From positions 310,001-374,000 of the forward strand of contig JAYXKI010000013.1 in assembly GCA_037892935.1 (NCBI GenBank): 64,000 nucleotides of DNA. Direction: 5' to 3'. Numbering within the stretch: the first letter of the stretch is position 1; each line of letters starts with the position of its first letter. Positions 1 to 12,342 of the stretch are shown here, piece by piece. The DNA is from Phlebopus portentosus (lineage: Eukaryota; Basidiomycota; Agaricomycetes; Boletales; Boletinellaceae). The position numbers and the translations under genes were made by a program. The notes under the pieces are model-generated. The model was not told the DNA's origin. It was given only the letters and a program-made list of their open reading frames with translations, and did no database searches.

Positions 1-3000
1 CCGCAGACTTAGCAACACCGAATAGGGTGGTGGGTAAACGATCCTGCCTTTGCTCGAGGCCGCGAAGACATCTTTGGTGTGCAGGGCTACAGCTGCTTGG
101 ACTGTTTCAAAGGCAGACGTGGAAGTACGCAAATTACAGACAGAAGGGACCTCATTGAAAGGATCTCGGGGCAGCTTTAACACCTAGAAATTTCGCTGCG
201 TATAATCGGAGAATTGTCAATACTTCGGGAGCAGACGCTGAGGCTACTCACCAGCAATCACGTCATGAGTATCCGATCATGAAATCAGCGTCCATTGAGA
301 TTTTTTTTTGCTCAGGTCCGTCGCCGACACTTTCCGAAGCAAGGAAGCATTGCTTTGGCGCCTTACATAAAAAAACTCGTCGTAGATGCTGGGCACGGAA
401 ATATGAAATGGCGATACCTGTCTCAATGGTCAAAGCAGCGCGCACAAGACTTCTGGAGATAAGACACCACGAAAATATTGCCCCAATTCCTTGTTTGTAC
501 CAGAGCGGCAGGTACCCGTCGCAGTAGATGCGGTGATGAAGCTATATAAAGTGCCACATGAAGCCAGACATTCTGAAGTATTTCAACATCAGAAGGCGGA
601 GAATTGGCTGTGTTTACGCCTAGATATCAAGCGCATAATAGGAAGATGCCGAGTTGACAAGCGGACATCTCAACGCAAAGACTACCGGATAAACGTCCTT
701 TCGCACCGGCATGCAATGAAATCCCCCGCAATACAGCAGCGCAATAGTGTGTTCTGCCGCTGGACGCAGTGAGTGACGGATAAAGTGGCAGATTTGACCA
801 TATCTTCAAGTCGTGATGCGACGGAAACCGTCAACAACCAGAAGCCCAAGAAGATCCTATTCCAGGAGCTACACGACTGCCTTCATCGGGGTACCAAAAC
901 GCGAAACCTCAGCCACGAAAGGATTCTTTGTGAACAAGCTGAGTTGACTAGTCCAACCGTCTCGGTCGTTGGAAGGAGGACAAGAGTTGTTTGTCGGCGA
1001 TCAAAAGCCAAACAAATACCAGCAGCAGGTCATGTGCGTGTTCGCATTTGACCGAGTCGGGTCGTCCGAAGTCGTTCCTTACTTCGTCGTCAAAAACACC
1101 ATCAAACACAAAGTCTCGTCTCGTCTTCCGAAAGTCATCAAGGATGTCCAATTGCTCTACTATTTTCTGTCCTACTGCTTCGTACCCCTATTCCAAGGTA
1201 CCAGTTATTCTCAAACAAGCACTGAAGATCCCACGGCAAAGTCCATCGTATCCTGTGGTCTGGTATTTCCTCGGGCTCGATGTAAACTCAGTTCGCCTAG
1301 AAAACACTCCGTTGAAGAAATGTTCAGAACCTGCAGCCGAAGGTACGTCTTTCATCAAGAGAACTCCGATCTTATCGTAGTGTTTCGAGAATCGTAGTAG
1401 AGGCGAAGACGTTGCCATTCAGATGAAGGGTGATCGTCTCTCGTACATTGCAGGCAGAAGTATTCGTGAAGCGGCCCCTTTCTCTACTGTAACTTCTTGC
1501 CTGTGTTTCGATCTCTGCAGAGGCTTGGAGCTTTATCCGCCGAACGTGGCCGATTGGTTCGAGCTGAGAATATTGTCTAGACTTCTAGTGTACGCCATGG
1601 TTCATCGAAGCATAAGAAGTTAGCGGGACTGCCATTGTTTATGATAAACAAAGACTGATTACACTAGAAGCTAGGTGGAGATGGAGGTGGCTCTCCCACG
1701 CATTCGTCTATCTCTCTCCAGATGCCAGAGATGTTGGTGCTGCAGAGGAGTAGCCGGGAATCTTGATCCTTCTCCAATTGAATAGGCAACTTTGCATCAT
1801 CGCAAGAATGCATTCATGATATCAGCTTCTGGCCACCTCGAATACAGTGCGGACAGTCTCTCGGATGAACTAGTGCCCTTTGCTTCTTCTTATACATTCC
1901 CGCTCTTCTTTGACTCCTTTTATACTCGGCTTTCAGACATATTTTTTTCAGGTTCACCAAATTTCCAATTTCCAATGATAAAATTAGTCCCAAGACGGAA
2001 ATGAAAGCTACTCTTTCGACTCCTAAGTTGTGAGAACGCAAAACAGAGGTCATCTTCCAAACAGAAATAGTTGCAACATCAGCTCGAAGGAGATCTCTTC
2101 ACGCATGGCGAAAGGGGACCATTACGACAGTTTCAACAACTTTCGTTTCGCGCCCAAGATTAGTCAGAGAAGAATCTAAGAGGGAAAGACGCAGCAAACA
2201 ACGACAGCTCCGCCATAAGAAATTGTCATCTAACTGTCCACCTGCACTTTGAAACACTGTAATACTAGGGTCAACGGGCACAAACCGAACGCGCCCATCC
2301 TCCGAGGTGGACGAGGAAGACATTACCGAAGAGAAAGATCAGCATATTCCGCAAGTTTTCAAATTCTTTGTGCATTGCGTAATTATTTACTCTTTGTCCC
2401 GGAGCCGAACGGGTAAGTGAAAGGTCGCTGCCTGCTCTGAATAACGAGCATTGAATCAGCAACCTCCTCTCGGGAATACATACATTTTTTTCAAAAAGCA
2501 GACCGGAGAGACTATGAATCCTCTTGGAAATATTCTATAGTCCATAACCCTACTAAAAAGACAATTCCATCGTCGTGTTCCGACTTGACAAATCATTCAG
2601 CTTTCACATCACATCCATGCGTTCGCGCATACATACATACATACTTGACATCCTCCGTCGGTACCGCTGATCTCCATTACCGCATTCCTCGCCGTTCAAC
2701 GCGGTGCTTAATGGGCTTTGAAGTACTCGGAACTCGGGAAGCACTGGAGTTCCGGTACCAACCAGTATAAAAGGAAACTTGATCTCGAAAACCGATTGCG
2801 ACGGCTTTCCTTTTAGGCATTCCTCGCGGCCGTACAAGATGAGGGTATATTTATCAATGAGACAAGGGGAGGTGCACAGCAGCACGGCAGAGCTAAAGAC
2901 TGCATGAAGACTACCAAGTTAACCAAAATCCTATCAGGAACCAAATCTCTCACCTCCTGAGTGTCTCATCTATCTGGCTTCCAGGTCGTTCAGACGCTGC

Positions 3001-3184
3001 AACTAGGCAATTGCTAGTAACCGCCAACTGATACATAATCAACGATCGGCCGAGGAGGGAAAAGCCGACATGAGCTGAAGTGGTCGGAAATAGATGCTTG
3101 AGCTAAAAAAAGGTGCTCTCTCTTGAGAACCGAAATCAACGGAGAGTCTGAAACATCCTTTCTTCCCTCCCCGTGGCGAAGTGC

Positions 3185-3650
3185 AAAAAATAAGGGGTAT
3201 ATTGCCTTCGTCTGAGCGTCAAGAATGAGCAAGAAAATGTGTACAAGCAGGCAAAGCTAAGAAACTGTGAATCGAAGATTTGAACGTCAAACATATAAGC
3301 CAACGCGAGCTTAGGCAAGGTCACCAAGAAAAAGCGCAGGAAACGAGCGGGTTCTTTTACGACGACAATTGAGAGTATGGAATATCCTGGCGGTGGAATA
3401 CAGAAATGGGGTATATTGTCTTCATCCGGGGACCGACATAGGACATGAAAAAGTTTTACAAGCTAAGCTAAGAGAATGCGAAGCAAAAACGGTAACTTAA
3501 ACATCAAAACGAATAAACCCACGCAAGCCAAGACAGGGCCACCAAGAAAAAAAGCGGGAAGATATAGATGGTGCAAGAAAAGATAGTAGCATATCGAGAG
3601 TGAGCGGGTTCCTTTACGCGACGGAATATAGAAAATCTCGAATACGTCCA
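3185..3650. repeat. Two degenerate direct copies (about 200 bp each)
   Basis: Words around 3180-3390 recur in the same order around 3405-3640: 'ggggtatattg', 'gtacaagcaggcaaagctaag' against 'ttacaagctaagctaagag', 'ccaccaagaaaaa' and 'gagcgggttc'. The order and spacing indicate an old tandem duplication rather than chance. Confidence 0.5.
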
Positions 3651-4020
3651 ACCAAAAAAAGTCCCATCGTGACACACGAAAACTTCTCCCCACCTTTCGA
3701 TTCTCCATCCAGCTAGCTTCGAGGTCGTATAAGCCGTACAGCTGGACATTTAAAAACACTCCGACGTATACGATCAACAATCAACCGAGCAGGAAAAAGC
3801 AAGTCCCGACGTCGAGCATAAGGGTGCTCCGTCGACAGTTGACACCCATCATTCGGTCTTCAGACGAAAGTATATGAACGTGCGAATAACAGCCACGGAG
3901 TACCACACGCTCCCCCCTCCTTCGACCTCGCTCTTTCGCTTTGCTGATCGAAGCTAGCAGGAGCCACCCGGGGGACGTGTGGCTTGAAGGCGGTGCAGGA
4001 GTCGAGATTTCGGCCATGTC

Positions 4021-4680
4021 GGTGACGAGCAAGTGGGCACTCCGGGACTGATGAGGTACAGGCGAGAATCGGGACTCCGGAGGAGCACCATGCACACGAC
4101 AAAATAAAAACGCCTCTAGGGTAACGAGTGGGCCATCCATCCAGTAAAAATGACGAGACGAGAGACAGGGTGAGTAAGGATCAGGAACCCCGAACGCACA
4201 CCGTCAAGCGACAAAATTAGCGCCAGAACCGGCGTTGTGCAAGAGCAATGCAAATCCTCCAGTCCGCCAAGTTGCACCGCATCTGCGGGCTACGTTTTAA
4301 CCCATCACCCGTAGACTGAGTTCCCCAACGACTTCGATAGTCAGTGAACCGATATCAACACTCAGGCGTATCAAGATACATGTAAATCATCACGCACACG
4401 AACGAGAAAAGCGGCAAGCTAAGACCACACACGAGAAACACTGCTGTCCAAAGAGGCAAAGAAAGTGACGATTAAGAGCACCCTCCGGGTATGACGAGGT
4501 ATGGGCAAGGATCGGGACTCCGAAGAAGCACCATGTACGCAACAAAATTAACATCCTAAGGGCAGCGAGTAGAACATCCAGGAATGATCAGAGACAGGTA
4601 AGAATCAAGAACACCCGAAGGGGACGCTGCATACGCGACAAAATCAACCTCCTCAGGTGCATTGCTCCCGTGCAGGTGCC
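4021..4680. repeat. Degenerate direct duplication (about 200 bp copies)
   Basis: The segment from about 4035 ('actccgggactgatgaggta', then 'agcaccatgcacacgaca', then 'agagacaggg') is matched from about 4485 by 'ccgggtatgacgaggtatgg', 'agcaccatgtacgcaaca' and 'agagacaggt', all in the same order. It is non-coding as far as I can see. Confidence 0.5.
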
Positions 4681-5160
4681 TTGCAAATCAGGTCCGTCAG
4701 TCCATCGCAGCACGTCCGCGCGCTCCTATAATTCCATCAGTCCATAGATGAAATTCCCCGACGACTTCGATATGTAAGTGCTCAACCGAGATCGCCACTT
4801 CAAACCCGTCAAGTTCTGGCGGCCAGCCAAGACCACGCATGCGAAACGCTATTTTCCTCAGTGTCCTCCCAAGGAGCCAAGAAAAGCCCGGACGAGCGCC
4901 GTAATGACGAGAAGGGGACGAGAAGGCACGAGATAATGACAACCGATAGACTAAGTGCCAAGGCACAAGACGGCCGAGAAATACCATACATTCGAGAGAA
5001 ACGATCGCGATGGCGCGATGGCGGTACTCGGTCGCAGTACTTCATTGAGGCCGGATAAGAAGCCTCAAAAGAATATTAATGCGAATAGCTAATGAATATA
5101 GCCAGCGACCAATAACCAATAAATAAAGCAAGGGGAACGGTGAACCATCAAGAGAACTGT

Positions 5161-7022
5161 CAAGAAAAAAAATATCATCATCATCATCAAGAAAAATAAT
5201 CAAAAAGTATATCGTTACTCGTCAGAACCTCGCCGAGTCGAACAAGTAAAACAGCAATCACAGGCCGTCTGAATAACTTCCCAACTCGCCATCTCGAACT
5301 AACGAATAGAAAAAAATGCGAAGGTCAAAACGCTGTACACATAGACAAAGAAATTTAAAGAAGGAAAAGCTCACAAACCTACTGGGTGTCGAATATCAAG
5401 TAAGGAAATAGCAAGCACTAGTCCTTGCATACTACGTATTCCAATGAGATGAGAGGATAAAAGGGATGAGGGAATAATAAAGGCGAGGCGAGGAGCTAAC
5501 CACAAACAGAAGTCAGCGAAAAAAATTACATGTAAGTAAACGAATACTAGCCAACGGTCTACCAGCAGACAACGGGAAAGCTAATGGTCAGACAATGGAC
5601 GAAGAGCAGAGTCTTATAAAACCAAGAAAAAGGCCTGACGAGCGCCGAGCTGGCATCGACGACTCGGATAACACACACAACCGAAGGGGCTAACACTAGG
5701 GTTCCGCAGCGTATCTTATATAGCGTATACGATACGGCGTATATGCTATACGCCCGTATGTGTATCAGCTCGAGCAGTCAAAATATACGCTCGTATTTTC
5801 AAGGCCTGAAACCAGTACGAAAACTCTGATTTTAAATAAAAATCAGCTCCTCTTCCACGAAAATGAGCAACTACTCACCAAAGCTTTAGTGTTGGACCTC
5901 AGTCTCACGGCCTGATTACCGGGTTCGACATGGTAAGAGGTATCAAGGGTTAGTTGCTTGGTACTGAGGCGTGGGAATTACAACTGACTTTCAGTCGTGG
6001 TTTCACTGTTTGCTCTTGTAAGTTTATCAATACTTATATTAGTTGTTTTAAGTCAAGGAATGTCATGTAAGTATTTTGAGGCCCGAACAAGAGGTGTAAT
6101 GGTCAAAATATCATATTAGTCAGTATGGTCCCGTATGCGCATCTTGCTTCAGAGGCAAATATACGCGCGTATTTTATACGACCGTATGCGTATGAAGCTG
6201 AAAATATACGCACGGAACCCTAGCTAACAGTGGGTGCGGAGACACAAGACGCCAGGACAAGCGGCAAATTAATTCCAACCTCCCACGTAAGTACGAACAA
6301 ACAAACGAAACTCTTAATGCTCAAGGCAGTATTCAGAACGATGGTGTCGAGCGCACTAGAGCTGAGCCGGGCTCCCGCCGCGGGAGAGAGAGAGAGAAAG
6401 ACTTGCGAGTTCAATAAGTACAACCAAGTAAGCAAGCAAGCAGTAGGGTATGTGGTTATGCTTATACACAAGTTCACCGGGAGAACGCCATGGCATGGCA
6501 TGGAGTCGACCTATTGGTTCGAAACGAGTTACTACTACTACGTAGTGTTGCCGTTGCTCAACGAACGAGCCGGAAGGACTCAAATTTCAGAATTCTGATT
6601 CGATTCGATTCGAGCATCGGAAAGACGAAGGAGCTCTCAGCTTGTCGTCGGCCCCCCTCCCCCTTCCCCTCCCCCGAATCGACGAACGAACCATGTATAC
6701 ACATACGCATACGCATACGACTGACTGACCGATTTGAGGCCGGGCGGGGAGCAAGGGTGGCGCGTCAAGTAGCACTAGTGTATCAAGGGGAAAAAAAATG
6801 GTATCATCATCATCATCCTCTTCTTCTTCTTCTTCATCAAGAAAAGAAAGAACATCAGAAGTATATCGTTACTCGTCAGTCAAAAACCTCGACATACCAA
6901 CCGCAAAGACCAAAAGACCAAAAGACCAAAAGAAACAAAACAGGGCCTGGGGGTCCAGAGGGTCATCTATATAACGAACCCATGAACCAAAGACCAGAAA
7001 AGCGCGAGGGCATCATCAAAGA

Positions 7023-7055
<33 letters not shown>

Positions 7056-7440
7056 GCCAACAAACAAACAAACAAAAAAAAAGAAAAAAGAAAGAAAAAA
7101 GAGTACAAAAATACGGAGTACAGAAATGAACGTCAATCAACCAAGTAAGGTATACGTATAGGTATAGTAGTAAGAGTCCTTGAATTAACGTATACGTATG
7201 TACGTAGTCCAATGAGACGAGCGCTCGGGATGGAAAATGGAAAGTAATAAGGCAACCAAGGCAACCCACGAACAGAAAAAAAAAAAAAAGTCAGCGAGCG
7301 AAATATTAATAAGCACGTGAATACTATGCAGTCCGACCAGAGGACAAGACGGCGCCGAAACATGAAGGGTCGAACCGAGGGGAAGAAGAAGAAGAAAGCA
7401 GAGTCTTTAGGTCTTTAGCCGATGGCTCAGAGACAAAGAA
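5161..7440. repeat. Diverged segmental duplication (about 5160-5640 and 6785-7440)
   Basis: Two stretches share ordered words: an 'atcatcatcatc' tract, then 'agtatatcgttactcgtcag', then 'ccaatgaga', then 'gtcagcga', then 'gaatact'. The second copy is expanded by microsatellites. The MITE lies between the copies. Confidence 0.5.
5697..6222. mobile_element. hAT-like MITE, 526 bp, with terminal inverted repeats and target-site duplication
   Basis: The element begins TAGGGTTCCG and ends with the exact inverse CGGAACCCTA. It is flanked by an 8-bp near-perfect direct repeat, gctaacac on the left (5689-5696) and gctaacag on the right (6223-6230), the size hAT transposases make. Both ends carry clustered subterminal motifs of the type cgtata/atacg in inverted orientation, resembling transposase-binding subterminal repeats. 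No transposase frame lies inside, so it would be non-autonomous. An alternative reading is an 11-bp TIR (CTAGGGTTCCG) with a 6-bp duplication (ctaaca). Confidence 0.8.
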
Positions 7441-8383
7441 AGGAGCGACGCGGACCCAATAGCGACGGAGCGTGGGTGGAACGGGACGCGACGGGATGTG
7501 ATGCGATGTGATGAGAAATACGTGGAGCGTCTCTGAGCTGCTAAACCGGTGAGAGAGCGGGGTAGAAGGGCAAAAACGGGCAAAAGAAGGGGTAGGGGAG
7601 GAGGAAGAGGAAGAGGAAGAGGAAGAGGAAGAGGAAGAGGAAGAGGAAGAGGAAGAGGGGGAGGGGGATGAAAAGGAAGAGGAAGAGGAAGAGGAAGAGG
7701 GGGATGAACAGGCAGCCCCCGACCAATGAGCCAAAAGACGAGAGAAAGATTGTAGATAGACAAGGCGGAAGGAAGGACGGACGGAATGGTGGAGTCTGCT
7801 AGTGTCGCCGTCAACGCTAATGTTTAGATTTTACGCAGATGGGTGATGGGTGATGGGATGATGGATGCTTTAGGATCTAGGACGAGCGGAGCTGAAAGGG
7901 CCCATCGACCATCGACCATCGACCAACAACCAATCACCAACCACCGATGCCTCGGCATCCAACACCTCGATCGAAGAAACACAATCCATTCTCCGAAGCC
8001 GCGATCCGCACATCGCACCCACCCACACCCACGCGGCGCCCTCCTAGCGGCTCCAAGGTATCGTAATCAAAGCACAGGCGGCGGCGTGCGCCGCGCGAAG
8101 CGCACGGCGCTGCTGTGCCCGTGCACGTCGTCGTCGGCATCGTCTGCGCGGCTGAGTCCCATGGGTCCGGGCTGAATGAAAAATGAATTAAAAAAATGAA
8201 AGTGTGTTAGTGGATCTGAACGCGTTCAAAAAAAAAAACATATATCTTCTCTCCTCCTTCCCTTCCTCTTTCCTCCTTTCTTCAAATCGAAGAAAGGAGG
8301 AGGAGGAGAGAGAAAAGACAAAGGAGAGAATCGAGAAAGGATAAAGCAAAAAAACGAGAATAAGCAAAAGAAAAAGACACATA
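6231..8383. other. Low-complexity intergenic region downstream of the GH5 gene
   Basis: It contains several microsatellites: an (ATCA)n-like run near 7025-7053, (TACGCA)-like runs near 6700, a long GGAAGA tract, and (CATCGAC)n near 7905. Open frames here have compositions dictated by the repeats (runs of Ser, Pro/Leu, Lys), with no conserved domain, so I call no gene. Confidence 0.5.
7598..7705 (+). repeat. Polypurine GGAAGA microsatellite
   Basis: More than 100 bases are almost entirely purine, dominated by (GGAAGA)n with interruptions 'gggggaggggga'. The complementary strand is polypyrimidine, and stretches are mirror-symmetric. Confidence 0.9.
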
Positions 8384-11068
8384 CTAAGAGCACCCAGCAA
8401 CCTCCGTAACCCCACCAGCCGTATCACTCGCATCCGCCCACCCATCGCCCACTTCCACACTCGTCGGGGCGTCCGTGAACGTGTCGGCGGGGAGCGTGCT
8501 CACCGTGCCGGTGGGCGTGTACGTCGGCACGAACGCCATGTCCCCCGTCACGCCGCGCATGCTCGTCGGCGGCCACGCAGTGTACGACGCAAGCTCGGAC
8601 GCGGCGATCGTGCCCGCGCCCGCCCCGCCCGTCTGCCAGGACTCGAAGGCACCGTCGAAGACCGGGCCGGAGGAGTTGAGCTGCGCGCACGTCCCCACGG
8701 CGTCGCGCGGGTCGAGCGGCATCCACCCGCCTTCGAGCCCCGCTTTGTACGACCAGAGGGGCGATTCGACGCGTCCTGCTGTCGAGTTTCCGATCTGCAA
8801 CGCTGTGTCAATATCCTCTTCCTAACCTAACAAGGGAAAAAAAAAAGGGGGGGGGGGGGGGGGGGAGCCGACCGACCTTCCACGTCCAGAAGAACCAATT
8901 CTGCAACGAGTCGAAGCTCGCCAGCGCGAACGTCCGGAGGCCCTCCTTCGTCGCATCGTCCCACTGACTCGCGTCTTCCCAATCGCTGCAATCCCCGCCG
9001 TAGGTATGCGAGTTCGTCACGCCGTTGAGGTACAGCCCGCAGTCGTTGATCGCGTTGCTGAACTCGCCTGCGACGGTCACGCCGAACGTGGATTGACTGT
9101 GAACAAGGAGAAAGAGCAGAGCAGTAAGAGGGGGGGAAAAAAAGGTCAGATTCGGGGTCTGAAGACGTATAGGTTGGGCGCTGCGCACCTGTTGTTCACC
9201 ATCGAGCCCCAAGAGGTACACGGCCTCGCAACCCACTCGTCAATCGGATCCGTATTCGCCTCTCCATTAAACGCTCGCACAACACAGCAACATGAAGATC
9301 AGCCATCCGCATATCATATCCTGTGATACCTGCTGAAGAAACGCACCAAAGTATGGATGCACGTCGAGGTTGACGCGGTCCGCACCGGGGAGGAAGTCCG
9401 CCCACTCCGTGAGCCCCAGGAAGCCGTCGTGCAGGCTGAGGAACGGGCCATTGCCCTCGCCGATGCCCGTTATGTTGCGCATCATGTCGTACGCTTGCAG
9501 GTAGCTGCGCAACCGCACAGTCTGGATGTCAGCGCTATCTTACAGAGCTATGAAGCAAAAGCGGACGTACAACTACAGAAGTCATTAGATGTGCATATAA
9601 AGTAGAAAGACTTGGACAACCCACATTCGAGAGGACGGCCTGCCCGATATCCGACGCCCTCGGCTCGTTGACGATCCCAAACATCGGGATGAGGTCCTGA
9701 TACTCCGGCTGAGCGATGAACTCCGTGATAATCCTCACATACCCCAGCATCCGCTGTGCGTTCGCATACCCCATCACGCCCCTCAAGAAGTCAATCTGGC
9801 CCAGCTTTCCCGAGTGGTTGTACCCATTCTGGCTGCCGGGCGCGGTGTGCAGGTCGATCTTGATGCGCAGCCCGTACTTGCGGCACCAGCGGAAGACGCG
9901 GAGGATGTACTTCCAGCATGTGCGCGCGAGGAAGGGCTCGTCCCCCCACGCGTCGACGGCCCAGAAGGGGATGGGGAGGCGGACCCAGTTGAGCCCCGCC
10001 CCCGCGATCTGCGCGATGTCCTCCTCGGTGATGAACGTGTCGTAGTGCTCCTCCAGCTGGCTCAGCCCCCCGCCCTCGGACGTGTCGGCCGCCATCGCCT
10101 GGGATAACGTCCACTCGTCCTCCGCGACGATCGTTCCGCCCGTCTGGTATTTCTGGTATAGCGCGGGGACGATGAACGGCTCGAGGACGAACAGCCCCCC
10201 GAGGTTCACGCCGTGGATCTTGTCGACGCCCCAGCGCCAGCTCGCGTTGAGCGGCGGCGTCCACGAGTTGGGCTGCGCGCCGTTGTTGAACGGGTCGCGC
10301 GGGTCGGACACCCAGAACCCGCCGAACTTGTTCGAGTAGGTGAACGTCGAGCCGTCCTCGGTCGTCACCGTCGACCCGTCCCCGCCCGTCGTGACCGCCA
10401 CCGTCGGCGGGTTCGCGTCGCTCGGGTCCGTCGAGTTGCCGTTGTTGTTATTGTTGCCGTCGTCACTGCCTGAGTTTTGCGCGGCGCGGTTTTGCGAGTC
10501 TTTCCGCCCGACGACGAGCCCGACGGGGATGGCGACTGCTGCGGCGACGATGAGCGCCGCCACGCCGGCTGCGATCCACCACTTGCGGCGGGACTTGCCC
10601 TTGCCCTGCGCCTGCTCCCGCGAGACTGTAGCCGTTCCCGCGTTCCCCGGAGAGGTCATATTCATCTACAGCTTCCTTCGACGCGGGGAACGACGTCGAT
10701 TCTCCCGCTGCTGCTTCTCTTGCCGCCGCCGCCGCCGCCGCACCGGCAATAGCACCTGCAGCGCGCGAGATGGGCACCGCGGAATTACTCTCCGACACCA
10801 CCGAATCGCGCACCGAGTCGACGCCACTTCCATAGTTGGTACCGATCGAGGGGGAGAACGACGAGAAGCGATTCGGGTTGGGCGGGGTGAGCGGTTCGTC
10901 GAAGTTGATGGCGTCAAAGTTGATGGCGTCGAGGTGTTCCAGGAGTGAGTTTGACTCGCCTGCACCTGGCGGAGTGGGCGTGGGCGTGGGCGTGGAGGAC
11001 GGCTGCTCTGCGGCAAGGTTTGCGTCGCTGTTCCGCGCTGACGAGTTGAGGGCGGTGTAGGACGCCAT
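8384..11068 (-). CDS. GH5 glucan exo-1,3-beta-glucosidase, membrane-anchored (exgD-like)
   Basis: Hydrolyses beta-1,3-glucan at the wall/plasma-membrane face. A cytosolic N-terminus (start MASYTALNSS at 11068) is followed by KSRRKWW and a single transmembrane segment (about 10525-10585), an Asn/Ser-rich linker, then a GH5 domain. The acid/base Glu lies in GIVNEPRA and the nucleophile in VAGEFSNA. Introns I could place: 9624-9573, 9570-9505 (leaving a 2-nt exon), 9329-9260, 9188-9097 and 8876-8795 (holding a C19 tract). The last exon starts IGNSTAGR and ends at 8384. The N-terminal part and the anchor part are in different frames between about 10665 and 10600. This is either an unrecognised intron ending ctgtag just before 10665 or a frameshift. 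An alternative start is MNMTSP at 10665. The GH5 identity is secure; the 5' structure is not. Confidence 0.88.
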
Positions 11069-11158
11069 GGAAAGACGAAGAAAAGGGAAAGGAGGAAAAG
11101 AGGAACGACTGGCAGTAATACAATACACTTGTGTGAGTGCGCGCCCAGTATGCCGAGT

Positions 11159-11168
11159 ACTTATAAGT
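11159..11168 (-). promoter_or_regulatory. TATA-like box of the GH5 gene
   Basis: The motif 'cttataagta' lies about 95 bp upstream of the proposed ATG at 11068 on the same strand, a usual distance for a fungal TATA element. No transcript data are visible here. Confidence 0.35.
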
Positions 11169-11984
11169 AGACTAGACTATCCTATCCTTTATCGTCGCTA
11201 CGAACGGCCTTTGCTCGCCGCCTTGAGTGTGCCTCGAGGCTGAGTGTCCCATCATCCCATGACTACCTCGCGCGTGTACCGCTACCTCGAATATGGAGTT
11301 TCTGCGCCCGCATTCAGTCACGGCTCCGAACAACATTCAGGAATCGGGAATCGAAGTCCCGTCAAGCGCAAACGACATCGATCTTCGCTTCAAAAGGTCG
11401 AAGAAGATGGCGATCTCGCTTTGGTCCTTCGGCTCATCCCGAGGTCGATAACGGAGCGGAGAGTACGGAATCGCGAGTGTAACCACCCACTTGCCAAGCC
11501 AAGATCTCACAGCAGGGCACTTATATAACACAGTCGGTCCGTGTGCTCTCGTTGATTTGTTAGTTTCAACTTGCCGTGTTCAAAGAAGCTACATTTCCCA
11601 CCAATTCATCCTGCTTTCTTCTCTTACTTTCCTGACACGATTTGAAAAGCGATCATCTTACAAACCCTCCATCTCGTATGTCTCCTTCATGGGCGAATGA
11701 GACCGTTATTCGATGGCTAATGCAAGTACCGGTACTGAAGTTTCCTATCTTTAATTCGTACTCTGGTTTGGTGTCTTGATATAGATGGAATGAATGAATA
11801 CACTAGAATGAGCCAAGGTTGACGTGCTGAAAGCACCCGGTAACGGAGTGGAGGCGAGAGTAACGAGCCTGCCTTCTGAGTTCTCTACTCTCCAGATATG
11901 CTACTGCAGTGCACAAGTAAGTCACAGCATTTATTTGCGCTTCCTCGTGGCGGGTCGCCGGCTCGGACTAACCTACCCAATGCG

Positions 11985-12342
11985 GGGCTCTGCCTTTCTT
12001 GCGGCTTGTCATTCTGCGGAATAATTACCTACATAATTTCGCTCTGGATGAAGTACTGCACCTTGCGGCTGCGATGCGATGCGATTTTGTGGATTCCAGA
12101 GCGTCGCGTCATTGGAACCATGTGGCAGTTGCTTGACAAGTACGGTCCCTCTGTCCTCGCTGGGAACATATATTCCTATCTTATGGGAGCAGTCGGAGAT
12201 GTTGAAATAAGATTCAAGAAGACCGCCGCAGCTGCTCGGGAGGCTGCAATAAATTTAAGGGAGGGGGAACACACGACAAGAAAGAAACGATGTGGATAAT
12301 ATGAGGGACAGATCGGTTAATCTGATACACATGAGTGCCTGA
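11985..12342 (+). pseudogene. CHAT-domain C-terminal relic
   Basis: Several frames together match the C-terminal half of the CHAT domain encoded at 22961-23926. One frame gives AFLAACHSAE near 11995-12024, equivalent to the catalytic-Cys motif AFLSACHTAE. Another gives LAAAM, another FCGFQSV, then VIGTMWQLLDKYGP and the segment to 12298. A last frame (12301-12342) ends with NLIHMSA and stop, matching the NLVHIGA end. The catalytic-His part and all TPR repeats are absent. Stops and at least three frame changes make it non-functional. Confidence 0.8.

Larger units (their letters stand above)
1..5150. other. Gene-poor region without recognisable genes
   Basis: I found no open frame longer than about 140 codons with a recognisable motif on either strand. 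Frames near 970-1400 are open in several registers but show no family signature. From about 3 kb the + strand is purine-rich and holds degenerate internal duplications, listed separately. This looks like decayed intergenic or repeat-derived DNA. Confidence 0.5.

Noticed and set aside
991..1397. Overlapping plus-strand frames of 129 and 142 codons
   Set aside because: Both frames are open together, no motif or splice partner; cannot be supported as a gene.
6490..7161. 223-codon plus-strand frame
   Set aside because: Composition follows microsatellites (Lys, Asn/Gln and His runs); no domain, and it lies in a repeat-rich stretch.
7324..7814. Ser-rich and Pro/Leu-rich minus-strand frames
   Set aside because: All three frames are open because of the GGAAGA tract; no start context or motif.
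10340..10948. 202-codon plus-strand frame, Arg-rich
   Set aside because: GC-rich antisense shadow of the GH5 N-terminal region.
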